DNA of 64,000 nt, taken from assembly GCF_027912835.1 (NCBI RefSeq), contig NZ_CP115768.1, forward strand, positions 2,596,501 to 2,660,500, written 5' to 3'. A program made the translations under genes and the position numbers. This DNA comes from Paracoccus sediminicola. Lineage in GTDB: Bacteria; Pseudomonadota; Alphaproteobacteria; Rhodobacterales; Rhodobacteraceae. The notes under the pieces were generated by a model. That model was not told the origin of the DNA, did not search any database, and saw only the letters and a program-made list of their open reading frames with translations. Positions 1 through 9,039 of the stretch are shown piece by piece (positions within the stretch are counted from its first letter, which is position 1; the number at the start of each line of letters is the position of its first letter).

Positions 1-3000
1 CCGAGCGTGCTTTCGCCCTCACTATCGACCGAGCCGCGCGCGGTGACCGAGTTCGTCACATCGAGATTCAGGTTGATCTGGGTCTTGCCCTGATCGTCCA
101 GCTCGACATCGGTATAGACGTTGCGGCTGAGATATTTGCCCGCGCGCACGGCGACGCTGCCATCCTCGTCCATGGTCAGATCAAGGTCGTCCAGCCCGGT
201 CGCGTCGCGGATATTCCCGACCACGCCGATCCCGCCCCGACCGGCCAGAACGGCAATCGCATTGGCCAGCTGCGCCGCCTGAAGCGGGCTGATCTCGTCC
301 AGACCCTGCCCAAAGAGCAGATAGGACAGGACCTCTTCCTCCGGCAACTCGGGATCGGATTCGAAGGTAATGTCGGGTTCGCGCACCTCGCCGTCGATGA
401 TGATGCGGATCGTGATGTCGTTTTCCTGATGCGTCGCTACCAGCCGGATCACCGGGATCAGGCTGCCCTGCAACTCTACCAGTCCCTCGGTCAGATCGAA
501 CCGCTTGCCCAGAAGATCGACGCGGCCCCGGATCAGGGAGAGATATCCGATCGGAACCGGGTTGCGGGCGTCCCCGGTCAGGCGCATATCGCCGCCAAGC
601 TCGGCATCGACGCCGCGACCGCGCACGAAAATCTGGTTCGGCGCGTTGATGGTCAGATCGAAGCGCGCCGGGTTCGGCGGCGGCGTCGCCGCCGGTCCGC
701 CCAGCTCGGCCTGTTGCGCAGCCAGGCTGCCATATGGCTCCAGCCCGGCCTTGGCGCGAGTGGCGGCGGCCTGCCAGCTGTCATTCACATGCTGAATGTC
801 GGGAATGTCCTGCGCGCCGCCCAGACCGGTCGAGGGGATGCGGAACTCGGCCTCGAGGATGTTGATCGTCCCGCTCACCAGCGGGCCATCCGCCGCCACG
901 CCGGTCACCGAGACGGTGCCGTCGGCAGTCAATTCGTACAACGCGGGATCTCGGATCACGGCCTGATTCAGCCGGGCGGTCAGGTCCAGAACCGGCGCGC
1001 CGCTGCGCAGATCGACAGCGCCATCCACCGCAACAGACCCGCCAGCGCTCAAAGCGCCGTCCACGTCGAGATTAATGAGCCCCTGCGCCAGCTGCGCGGT
1101 CAGATTCAGGTCTTCCACCGTCAGCCCGATCGCCGGTTCGGCAAGCCGCCCATCATTCAGATTGACCTGCCCGGTCAGCGACTCGAGCCCCGGCGCACCC
1201 TGCATGCGAAGATCGAAATCGACCGGACCCTCGATGCTGCGCGTCCGAAGCAGCCCGTTCGCCGCCGCGGCGTTGCTGATCCCCGACATGCGCAGATCGG
1301 TCGCCTCACCGGCAAGCAGCCCCGAAAGCTGCGCCTGCGTGCCGCCCGGACCGCTGACTGCAATATCGAGCTGCGTTCCGCCATCGACCTGCTGCACCGT
1401 GCCCACTGCTTGCGCCGGGCCGTCGATCCCCGGCACCAATGGTGCCAGATCCGCCAGACGAGCGTCCAGGTTCAGGCCCTGCGCAGGATTGCCATCGGCA
1501 ATGATCTGGATTTGGCCGTTCCGCGCATCCAGGCGTTCAAGCGTGATGCCGCTTTCATCCTGCACCGCCACCAGCTCGGCCCGTGTCTGGCCGGAAAGCA
1601 GGCCGTCCACCCGCTCATTCCCGATGCCGAGTCCGTTTGCAGTGGCCTGGGCCGCGATCCGGCGCCCGCCATTCTGATCGGTGATCTGTGCCGTAGCGTT
1701 CACCGAGCCGCTATATCCGGGGCCGGCAAATCCGATGCTTGGGACCGAAAGATCGATATCGATATCGGTCTGATCCGGACCATAGACGCCTTCCGCGGTT
1801 GCGGTGAACTGGCCATTGCTGGCCCGCGCCGCCTCCAGCGCGATCACAGGCCCGTCGCGGCTTCCGCTTGCGGTGAACCGGGTCTGGCCGGCAAGCGCGG
1901 CATCTAGCTGAGCCACCCCAACGCCGATATTCGTCCCGGTTCCGGTGATCTCGAAGCTTTGCACCCCGCCCTGATCGACGAGCTGCGCATTCGCCTCGAC
2001 GGCGCCGCCGAATTGCGGGCCAAGGAAAGAAAGATCCCGGCTGATCGCCTCGGCCTGAAAACGGGTCTCGCCGCCGCCAATCACGCCGTCGCCCGACAGG
2101 GAGAGTTGCGGGTTTTCGGCATCCAACCGGCTGATCGTGATCCGGCCGCCATCCTGAACCGCCTGCGCGGCAAAGCGCGTCTCGCCAGCCAGCGCCGCAT
2201 CGGCCTGGGCGCTGCCGATGCTGAGATCCTGCGCCGTCCCGCTCACATCATAGCTGCGCCCCTGTGGCGTATCCTGAATCTGCGCCTCGGCATCGACCGC
2301 ACCGCCGAAACCGCCGCCGAGAAATGCCAGATCCCCCGCCTGCAATTCAGCGTCGAGATCGGTCTGGCCGTCGCCAAATGTCCCCGAGGCGCTGCCCGAA
2401 AGATTCGGATTGTCGATCTGCGCCGATTCAAGCGTGATCAGCCCCTCTTGCTGCGTGCCGGTCGCCCGGAACCGGGTCTCACCCGAAAGCGCCCGATCCG
2501 CCCCCGCCTGGCGGAGCGCCAGATCCGAGGCGATCCCGTCGACCGTAAAGCTGCGTGCGCCACTGCCATCGTCTTGAAGGCTGGCATCGGCCGACAGCGC
2601 GCCCGACATGCCAAGCCCGAGCGCCGACAGGTCAGTCATCTCGATCTCGGCATTGGCATCGGTGCCCGATGGGCCGATCATCCCTTCGGCATTGATCAGG
2701 GTCTGATCATTGCTCAGCCGTGCCTGCTCAATCGTATAGCTGCCGTCGCGCTCAACCGCCGAGACGTTGATATCGGTCGTCCCGGTCAGCGTTCCGGCAT
2801 TGCCCTGCTGACCGAGCGCAAGATCCTGCCCCTCCCCGGTCACGGTCAGGCGCCGGGCACCGTCGCCTGTATCGGCGAAGCTTGCATCCACATCGAGAGC
2901 GCCCTGCAAGCCAAGACCGAGCGACGCGAGATCGCTGACTGAGATATCCGCAGTCGCGTTGGTGCTGGCCTCGCCGATCTCGCCCTCAGCCGAGGCGGTG

Positions 3001-5990
3001 AGCTGTTCGTTGCGGACATCCGCCCGCTCGATCCGTATGGCCCCATCGCTGGCTTGCTCGGCAATGATGTCGATCACGGTCGTGCCGGTCAGAGCCGCAT
3101 CGGCCTGTTCCTGACCCAGCTTGATATTCTCGCCCGTGCCGTCGATCTCGATCCTTCGCGTCCCGGCAGCGTCAGTGTCGATCTCGGCGGTCGCGTCCAG
3201 CGTCCCGGACCAGCCCTGACCAAGCGCGGCGAGGCTGGCAATCTGGGCAGAAGCTTCGCCGTTCACCGCACCCTCGACAAGCTGGCCTGACGCGTTCGCA
3301 GAAAGCTGCTCGTTCGACACATCCAGCGATTGCAGCGTCAGCGCGCCGTCGGGCTGCTGCTGCGCACGCATCTCGATCCGCGTCTCCCCGCTCAGCGCGC
3401 CATCGACATTCTGCTGACCGAGCGACAGATCCTGTGCCAGCCCGTCGACACGGATATTCCGCAGACCGTTTGCCGCCTGATCCAGCACCGCATCTGCCGT
3501 AAACGATCCCTCCCAGCCGCGCCCCAAGGCCGCCAGCGCGGGGATCTGAAGCTGGGCCCGCATGTCGGTGCCATCCTCGGCGATCCGCCCGGAGGCAGTG
3601 GCATCAAGCTTATCGTTCTCGACGCTGAGATCGGAAATCTCGATGCCATCGGCGTTTTGCGTTGCGTTTACCGTGAATTCCGTATCGCCACGCAGCGCGG
3701 CATCCAGATCGGCCTGCCCGACCGAGAGATCCTGACCCGTGCCGGTCACGGTGATATCGCGGATCCCGGCCTCTGTCTCGATTTGCGCAGTCGCGTCAAG
3801 AACACCGGCGAAGCGGTCGCCCAGCGCGGCGAGATCGGAGAAATCGAGATCGAACCGCGCATCCACATCGCTGCCCGCAATGGTCCCGGTGCCGTCAAGG
3901 GTCAGCTGGCCATTCTGAAGCTGAAGCTCGGTCAGATCGAAGCTGCCTTCGCCGTTTTCGCGCAGCGCGGCGGTCAGATCGGTTTCGCCCGCGAAAGCGC
4001 CATCCAGCGCGTCAATCCCGGTGCGCAGTCCCGCTGCCTGCCCGGTCACGGCGAGCTGCCGGGCGCCCGTGGTTCCCGTCAGCCGGGCATTCGCGCTCAG
4101 CGCCCCTTCGAAGCTGGGATCGAGATCGGCCAGCGTCGGCACATCGAAATTCGCGGTCAGATCGACCATATCGTCGTTGATCGTGCCCGCTGCGTCCAGC
4201 GAGATGCGCTGCGCATTCACCGACAGATCCCGCAGTTCAGTGCCATCCTCGGTGCGCCCGGCCGAGACGGTGATCGTCGACTCGCCGGACAGAAGATTGT
4301 CGAGGCGCGGATCATCCACAGCCAGATCGGTGCCGGTGACGGTCCCGTCAATGTCGAAAGCGCCGGTCAGCGCCTGGAAATAGCCGGTCATATTAGCCTC
4401 GGCCCGGCCCGACAACGAGCGGCCGGCCAGTTCGGACAGGTTCGACAGATTGTCGTGCCGTGCCACGATGCCGGACGTGGACAGCACGATCCCGCTGGCG
4501 AGCCCGTCGACGGTCAGCGCACCGTCCAGGCCGTAATCCTTGCCGCTGATCTCCATCGAGCTCAGCCTCAGCACCTGCCCTGGCGTGAAATCGAAACCTG
4601 TCACGCCGCTGATCCGGTCGCCGACGACATTCTGAATGCGCTCGCTGACCAGCTCGATCCCGCTGGCATCGAAGCTCAGGGTGCCGTCGATCTGCTCCAG
4701 CGTGTCGCCCTCGGCGAGTGTCACCTGACCCTCGCCATCGAGGTCGAGGCGCGAGAGCCGGGTCGTGTCGCGATCGATCTCGGTCAGCCAACCGCTCAAC
4801 GCCCAGTCCGAACCCTCGGCGGCGTTATACCCCACGTCCAGATTGCCCGATAAAACAGTGATCGGCGGGTCGACGAAGGGTATTGTGACGGGCAGGGTCT
4901 TTGCGCCGGCCTCCTGACCGAAATCGACGTTGAGGTCCAGCATCTGCGGCGCATTCTGGTCATTTGTCGCCAGGCTGCCGCTGATCTTGAGCGCGTCTGT
5001 GTCGAAATCCAGCGCATCGACTTCCAGCCGCCCGCTATCGGCGCGCCAGCCGCTGGCGACGATCTGGGTGCTTTCCCCGAAGAACTCCCTGTTTTCGGGC
5101 GGCAGAAGCGTCGCCACGTCGCCACCCAGCGTCAGCTCGAAGCTGTTGCCGTTCGCGTCGCCGCGCTCTTCGGCGAGGAAGGTCAGATCGCCGGTGATCC
5201 GTTCCACTCCATCGGTCGCGAGCTGGATATCGGCCTGATAATCGCTCAGAGGGCCCTCGCCATTGATTTGCGCGGTGACGGCGGGGCGGCCTTCGAGATT
5301 GGCGATCCGGCTGAAGATCCCGTTAGGGTCCTCGTCAAGCGACAGGTCGATATTCAGCACCCGGCTGTCATTGTCGAAGCTGCCGTCAAAGGTGAACTCG
5401 CCCTTCTTGCCGTCAATGCGGCTGATGACGACATCGGCGACGCCTTCGCCACCCGCCAGCGACATCGACCCGCTCACCGTGATCTCTGCTTCCTCGCCGA
5501 GCAGCGGGCTGCCCAGGACGACGCGGCCGGCCTCGATCTGTTCGATGGCGATGCCCACGGGCAGTTCAGGCAACGAGAAGCTGCGGGCCTCGGCGCGGGC
5601 TTCTTCTTCTTCCTCACCCACCGGAGGGCGCGGGATCTCGATCAGATCGGCGGTCAGTTCGCCGACCTCGACCCGGCCTCGCAGAAGTGCAGAGCGGTTC
5701 CACTGGATTGCGCCGTCGCGCAGCGTCAGCCAGACGCCATCCGCATCTGCGATGGTGATGCTGTCGAAGGTTGCACGCGATGACAGCGCCCCGCGGAAAC
5801 CGTCGATCTCGACCGAGCGGCCTGCATTTGACAGGCGGCTTTGCAGAAACCGGGTGAGAAACCCCTCATCGTCGGATTCCTGTTCCGAGATTTCCGCGAC
5901 TGTCGCGTCTTCGTCAGGATCATCCTGCGCCAGAGCGCCGAGGGGCAGCATGACGACCAACGCCAGCCAGATGAGGATACGCTGGATCAT
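1..5990 (-). CDS. tamB: TamB, translocation and assembly module inner-membrane/periplasmic protein (3' end cut by window)
   Basis: TamB-family (DUF490/AsmA-like) protein that bridges inner and outer membranes and works with TamA in outer-membrane protein or lipid transport. The reading frame runs on the minus strand from ATG at 5990 to the window edge with no stop. It begins with a signal peptide/anchor (MIQRILIWLALVVMLPLGALA). The last part has the conserved DUF490 C-terminus: RFDLTINAPNQIFVRGRG, then a segment with EEVLSYLLFGQGL and ARGSVDSEGES. Judged by the family ending, only about ten residues are missing. At about 2000 residues it is much longer than E. coli TamB (1259). The extra length is about ten tandem units of roughly 100 residues between 1420 and 4450. 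Its ATG shares one base with the tamA stop (TGATG), so the two are likely co-translated. Confidence 0.93.
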   Translation of the reverse strand, partial: MIQRILIWLALVVMLPLGALAQDDPDEDATVAEISEQESDDEGFLTRFLQSRLSNAGRSVEIDGFRGALSSRATFDSITIADADGVWLTLRDGAIQWNRSALLRGRVEVGELTADLIEIPRPPVGEEEEEARAEARSFSLPELPVGIAIEQIEAGRVVLGSPLLGEEAEITVSGSMSLAGGEGVADVVISRIDGKKGEFTFDGSFDNDSRVLNIDLSLDEDPNGIFSRIANLEGRPAVTAQINGEGPLSDYQADIQLATDGVERITGDLTFLAEERGDANGNSFELTLGGDVATLLPPENREFFGESTQIVASGWRADSGRLEVDALDFDTDALKISGSLATNDQNAPQMLDLNVDFGQEAGAKTLPVTIPFVDPPITVLSGNLDVGYNAAEGSDWALSGWLTEIDRDTTRLSRLDLDGEGQVTLAEGDTLEQIDGTLSFDASGIELVSERIQNVVGDRISGVTGFDFTPGQVLRLSSMEISGKDYGLDGALTVDGLASGIVLSTSGIVARHDNLSNLSELAGRSLSGRAEANMTGYFQALTGAFDIDGTVTGTDLAVDDPRLDNLLSGESTITVSAGRTEDGTELRDLSVNAQRISLDAAGTINDDMVDLTANFDVPTLADLDPSFEGALSANARLTGTTGARQLAVTGQAAGLRTGIDALDGAFAGETDLTAALRENGEGSFDLTELQLQNGQLTLDGTGTIAGSDVDARFDLDFSDLAALGDRFAGVLDATAQIETEAGIRDITVTGTGQDLSVGQADLDAALRGDTEFTVNATQNADGIEISDLSVENDKLDATASGRIAEDGTDMRAQLQIPALAALGRGWEGSFTADAVLDQAANGLRNIRVDGLAQDLSLGQQNVDGALSGETRIEMRAQQQPDGALTLQSLDVSNEQLSANASGQLVEGAVNGEASAQIASLAALGQGWSGTLDATAEIDTDAAGTRRIEIDGTGENIKLGQEQADAALTGTTVIDIIAEQASDGAIRIERADVRNEQLTASAEGEIGEASTNATADISVSDLASLGLGLQGALDVDASFADTGDGARRLTVTGEGQDLALGQQGNAGTLTGTTDINVSAVERDGSYTIEQARLSNDQTLINAEGMIGPSGTDANAEIEMTDLSALGLGMSGALSADASLQDDGSGARSFTVDGIASDLALRQAGADRALSGETRFRATGTQQEGLITLESAQIDNPNLSGSASGTFGDGQTDLDAELQAGDLAFLGGGFGGAVDAEAQIQDTPQGRSYDVSGTAQDLSIGSAQADAALAGETRFAAQAVQDGGRITISRLDAENPQLSLSGDGVIGGGETRFQAEAISRDLSFLGPQFGGAVEANAQLVDQGGVQSFEITGTGTNIGVGVAQLDAALAGQTRFTASGSRDGPVIALEAARASNGQFTATAEGVYGPDQTDIDIDLSVPSIGFAGPGYSGSVNATAQITDQNGGRRIAAQATANGLGIGNERVDGLLSGQTRAELVAVQDESGITLERLDARNGQIQIIADGNPAQGLNLDARLADLAPLVPGIDGPAQAVGTVQQVDGGTQLDIAVSGPGGTQAQLSGLLAGEATDLRMSGISNAAAANGLLRTRSIEGPVDFDLRMQGAPGLESLTGQVNLNDGRLAEPAIGLTVEDLNLTAQLAQGLINLDVDGALSAGGSVAVDGAVDLRSGAPVLDLTARLNQAVIRDPALYELTADGTVSVTGVAADGPLVSGTINILEAEFRIPSTGLGGAQDIPDIQHVNDSWQAAATRAKAGLEPYGSLAAQQAELGGPAATPPPNPARFDLTINAPNQIFVRGRGVDAELGGDMRLTGDARNPVPIGYLSLIRGRVDLLGKRFDLTEGLVELQGSLIPVIRLVATHQENDITIRIIIDGEVREPDITFESDPELPEEEVLSYLLFGQGLDEISPLQAAQLANAIAVLAGRGGIGVVGNIRDATGLDDLDLTMDEDGSVAVRAGKYLSRNVYTDVELDDQGKTQINLNLDVTNSVTARGSVDSEGESTL
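1420..4450 (-). repeat. Ten tandem ~300-bp repeats inside tamB
   Basis: Within tamB a unit of about 100 codons recurs. It opens with a motif like LAALGxGWxG, followed by a beta-rich stretch ending in (D/E)GxxxDLxLGQ, then DAALSGETR. Unit starts on the plus-strand map fall near 4440, 4137, 3835, 3536, 3235, 2930, 2630, 2330, 2033 and 1738, with a degenerate unit at 1450, so the period is close to 300 bp. Units are diverged at DNA level, suggesting old duplication. They probably extend the beta-taco groove of TamB. Confidence 0.85.
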
Positions 5991-7903
5991 CAGAATGCCT
6001 GCCCCAGCCCGAGATAAAGCTGCACCTTGCTGTCATCCTCGTCCCCCTCGATCGGGGTAGCGACGTCAAAGCGGATCGGGCCGATGGGCGTGTTATATCG
6101 GACGCCGACCCCCGCCCCTGCATGCCATTTCGTCTCACCGTTCCAGGCGGCGTCGTTCCAGATCTGTCCGGCATCGACAAAGGCGACCGCGCCGATATTC
6201 TCGCGAAGCTGATAGCGGGTCTCGAAATTCAGGTTCACGATGCTTTGCCCGCCGACATAGGCTTCGTCATCCGTGCCGAGCAGCGGCACATCGAAGCCGA
6301 GCGATTCGTAGGGCTGCCCGCGAACGCTGCCGCCGCCACCCGAGAAGAACAGATAATCCGGCGGGATCTCCAGGATCTGTGGCCCCAGAACCGTGCCGAG
6401 CTTCGCGCGCCCCGCCAGGGTCAGCTTATTCTCAGCAAGGAAGCTGCGATAGATGCGCCCCTCACCCGACAGCTGCACGCCGGAACCGGTATCCTCGAGC
6501 CCCAGAAACGGTGCCACCTCCCCTTCGAGCCAGAACCCGTCCTTGGCGTTGTTCATGTCGTCGCGGCGGTCCCACGTCACACCGCTTGGCAGCGAGACAG
6601 TCTCGTAATCATAATAGCCCGAGCCGTAATTCACCTGCGACTTGGTATAGCGCAGCTCTGTCTCTGCGGTCAGCCGCTCGCTGCGGATATAATTGAACCC
6701 CAGCCCGATCTGGGCGCTTTTCTTGTAATATTCCGGCTCGTTCTCCTCGGAGAGCGACAGGTCGATAAACCCCGTCACATCGGGATGTAGCGTGGCCGGG
6801 CGGTCGATGCGGATGTCGAATTCGTAATCCTGCGCATCGGTATCGGACTTGATATCGCTCACCTCGGCACCGATGCGGAAACGCTCACCCCCGCCCAGCA
6901 GGTTGCGATGCAGCCAATAGGCCGAGATCATCGCGCCATCCGTGTTCGACAGCTCGAATGCAGCGCCGATCCGGCGCGGCTTCTGCTCGACCACCGTCAG
7001 GCCCACATCCATTGAATTGTCGGGGTTCAGCGTCTCGGCCTCGACCAGAGTGATGGCCGAGAACACGCCCGAGCGGCGCAGACGTTTGCGCACGGTTTCC
7101 AGCTTTTCGGGATCGAATTCTTCGCCCTCCGGATAGCCCGCGATCTTCAGCAACCGCCGGGTGCTGAGCCGTTGGTTACCGGTCGCCTGAAGCCGGCCGA
7201 ATGTCACGGGCGGGCCGGGGTTCAGATCGACATCCGATTCCAGCCGCGAGACGTTGTGATCGGCGATGATCTCCTGCCCGGCGACACGGGCTTTTGCGTG
7301 GCTGTTGTCACGCCAGTCGCTGATCGCGCTGGATGTTGCCCGTTTGATGATGCCGGTGCCCGCGGTTTCGCCCACGGCATATTCGTCGATGGGCGCGGTG
7401 CCGGGCACGAGCGGGTCGATATCGGCGCGCGCGAACTTGAAGCGCGGACCGGGATCGACTGTGACGACGACATTGCCGACATATTCCGGCGCATCCAGCG
7501 GCGCGATCTCTGCCGCCTCGACCCCGTCCAGCGTGATATTGATGATCGTCGAGAAATACCCCTCGTCGAACATCACCCCGAGAACCCGCGCATAATCACC
7601 CCGCGCGGCCGCCAGAATATCCTGCCCGGTTCCGCGGTTTTCCTCTAGCGCGCCCGTGATCAGCGATGCGCTGCGCAGCTGACCCTCCAGATCCTCATCG
7701 CCGTTCACGATCACGAAATCCAGCTCGACCGGGGGGCCGAGCACCTCGCCCTCGTCATTCGTCACCGGCTCTTCGCGGCCGTTGAACAGGCGCGAAATTC
7801 CGGCAAACGGGTTAGAGGACGACGCGGATTGTGCCGCGGCATCCACAGCCACGATGGCTGCGGCCACGATGCTGACGACGGCAACCGTTGCGGTCCGCTG
7901 CAT
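5990..7903 (-). CDS. tamA: TamA, BamA/Omp85-family outer-membrane assembly protein
   Basis: Outer-membrane barrel partner of TamB. The 637-residue protein starts with a cleavable signal peptide (MQRTATVAVVSIVAAAIVAV...AAAQ). It continues with POTRA-type repeats over about residues 50-330, including a typical segment with RLSTRRLLKIAGYPEGEEF. It ends in an Omp85 barrel with GGGGSVRGQPYESLG and a final phenylalanine (GLGQAF), the usual BAM recognition end. The start ATG has a GAGGGG ribosome-binding site six bases upstream. It is transcribed with tamB, whose start overlaps its stop by one base. The length fits alphaproteobacterial TamA. A generic Omp85 protein is the alternative, but the tamB neighbour makes TamA the better name. 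Confidence 0.93.
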   Translation of the reverse strand: MQRTATVAVVSIVAAAIVAVDAAAQSASSSNPFAGISRLFNGREEPVTNDEGEVLGPPVELDFVIVNGDEDLEGQLRSASLITGALEENRGTGQDILAAARGDYARVLGVMFDEGYFSTIINITLDGVEAAEIAPLDAPEYVGNVVVTVDPGPRFKFARADIDPLVPGTAPIDEYAVGETAGTGIIKRATSSAISDWRDNSHAKARVAGQEIIADHNVSRLESDVDLNPGPPVTFGRLQATGNQRLSTRRLLKIAGYPEGEEFDPEKLETVRKRLRRSGVFSAITLVEAETLNPDNSMDVGLTVVEQKPRRIGAAFELSNTDGAMISAYWLHRNLLGGGERFRIGAEVSDIKSDTDAQDYEFDIRIDRPATLHPDVTGFIDLSLSEENEPEYYKKSAQIGLGFNYIRSERLTAETELRYTKSQVNYGSGYYDYETVSLPSGVTWDRRDDMNNAKDGFWLEGEVAPFLGLEDTGSGVQLSGEGRIYRSFLAENKLTLAGRAKLGTVLGPQILEIPPDYLFFSGGGGSVRGQPYESLGFDVPLLGTDDEAYVGGQSIVNLNFETRYQLRENIGAVAFVDAGQIWNDAAWNGETKWHAGAGVGVRYNTPIGPIRFDVATPIEGDEDDSKVQLYLGLGQAF

Positions 7904-7985
7904 ACCTGCCCCTCTTGCCCAGTGCTACTTTTGTTGCAGCTTCCGGCCATGAAATCCAGAGATCACATGGGCCGGCAAGCAAATA

Positions 7986-8912
7986 TCACGTGATCGCGGC
8001 CAGACAGCCATGCAGTGCGGCCATATCGTCGCGGATCAGCAGCAGGGGCGTGTTTTCGGTGATGTGGCGCATATAGGGCTCGGCCAGAAACGCACTTTCA
8101 AGCTGTTCGCTGCGATGAGCAAAGCTGCGTGCCACCGAACCCGCCAGATACATCCCGTTCAGCGGCATGAACCGCAGCGCAAGCTCGCGCAGGACTAGGC
8201 CGAACAGCTCGGTGAAGATGCGATAGGTCTCCTCGGCCTGCGCGTCGCCCTGCATCGCCGCGGTCGAGATCGCTTCGGCGCGCGCCACCTTCACGCCATG
8301 CAGCGCGTGATGAAGCTGCGTCAGACCGCGCCCGGCGAAGGTTTCCTCGGTCGAAAAGAAGGCCGGCATCTCATCTGTCCCGACACGCTCTGCCAGACGA
8401 ATGGCGATGTTATGGGGCAGGCTCGTATGGCCTTCTTCGGCCTCCTGGCAGGTGATGGCCCCACCGGACAGATGGCGCACTCCGCAGACATTGAATCCGG
8501 TGCCGGCGCCCACCACGAGCGATTGCCCGTTCAGATCGCGATGCGCCGGTGCCGGTCGCAGCAGCGATACCCCGTCCTGGCCGAGCCGTGGCGTGGCATA
8601 GCCAAGCGCCATGAGATCGTTGATCAGCCTCACATGATCGGCATCGGTCAGCCGCGCCAGCCGATCCTCCGAGAAATCCCAGTCGCGATTGGTCAGCTCG
8701 GCCTTGCCACCCGAGACCGGGCCCGCCACCGCGACGCAGACCGCGGTCAGCCGCGGGTTGCCCTGCCCGGCGAGAAAGGTCTGCACGACACGGTCGAAGC
8801 TGTCGTAATCATCGCCGCGATACCGCGTCACGCTGTCACCGTCGATCACGCCGTTCCGCGCGATGGCCAGTCGTGCATTGGTCCCGCCGACATCAGCCAG
8901 AAGCATCGCCAT
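7986..8912 (-). CDS. glk: Glucokinase (Glk family)
   Basis: Cytosolic ATP-dependent glucokinase making glucose 6-phosphate. The 308-residue protein has the family phosphate-binding start LLADVGGTNARLA (residues 4-16), the AVAGPV segment near 61-66, the glucose-binding TNRDWDFS near 74-81, an IND motif with the likely catalytic Asp99, and a second Gly-rich nucleotide site GAGTGFNVCG. The start ATG has an AAGGGGGG ribosome-binding site. It reads away from ahcY and shares a 127-base divergent intergenic region with it. It belongs to the bacterial Glk family (PF02685), not the ROK family, since the ROK zinc-binding CGCGxxGC motif is absent. Confidence 0.9.
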   Translation of the reverse strand: MAMLLADVGGTNARLAIARNGVIDGDSVTRYRGDDYDSFDRVVQTFLAGQGNPRLTAVCVAVAGPVSGGKAELTNRDWDFSEDRLARLTDADHVRLINDLMALGYATPRLGQDGVSLLRPAPAHRDLNGQSLVVGAGTGFNVCGVRHLSGGAITCQEAEEGHTSLPHNIAIRLAERVGTDEMPAFFSTEETFAGRGLTQLHHALHGVKVARAEAISTAAMQGDAQAEETYRIFTELFGLVLRELALRFMPLNGMYLAGSVARSFAHRSEQLESAFLAEPYMRHITENTPLLLIRDDMAALHGCLAAIT

Positions 8913-8990
8913 GGTGAGCCCCCCTTATTCTGATCGAAACCTCCGATACGCGAGGCATCACGCGCGTGCAAGTTGCCGGGCTTCATTGAA

Positions 8991-9039
8991 TTTTTACGGG
9001 GCCGGTGCTATCGGCTTTTGAGCATAAAAGGGGCCTCCC
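8991..9039 (+). promoter_or_regulatory. Candidate SAM/SAH-type riboswitch in the ahcY-metK leader
   Basis: Just before ahcY the RNA can form an H-type pseudoknot. GTGCT (9005-9009) pairs with AGCAT (9021-9025). The loop segment CTTTT (9015-9019) pairs with AAAAG (9026-9030), which begins the ribosome-binding site AAAAGGGG ten bases before the ATG. Size, layout and the loop string CGGCTT resemble the SAM/SAH riboswitch known upstream of metK in Rhodobacterales, which hides the ribosome-binding site. The pairing is seen. The riboswitch identity is inferred. Confidence 0.45.

Noticed and set aside
429-4853. Long open frames on the plus strand opposite tamB (429-1907, 1959-2942, 3330-4853)
   Set aside because: They are high-GC antisense frames, rich in Arg and Gly with no domains, against the clear TamB frame.
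8941-8990. Classic SAH (ahcY) riboswitch in the ahcY leader
   Set aside because: I could not place the larger multi-stem consensus; the short pseudoknot next to the start fits better.
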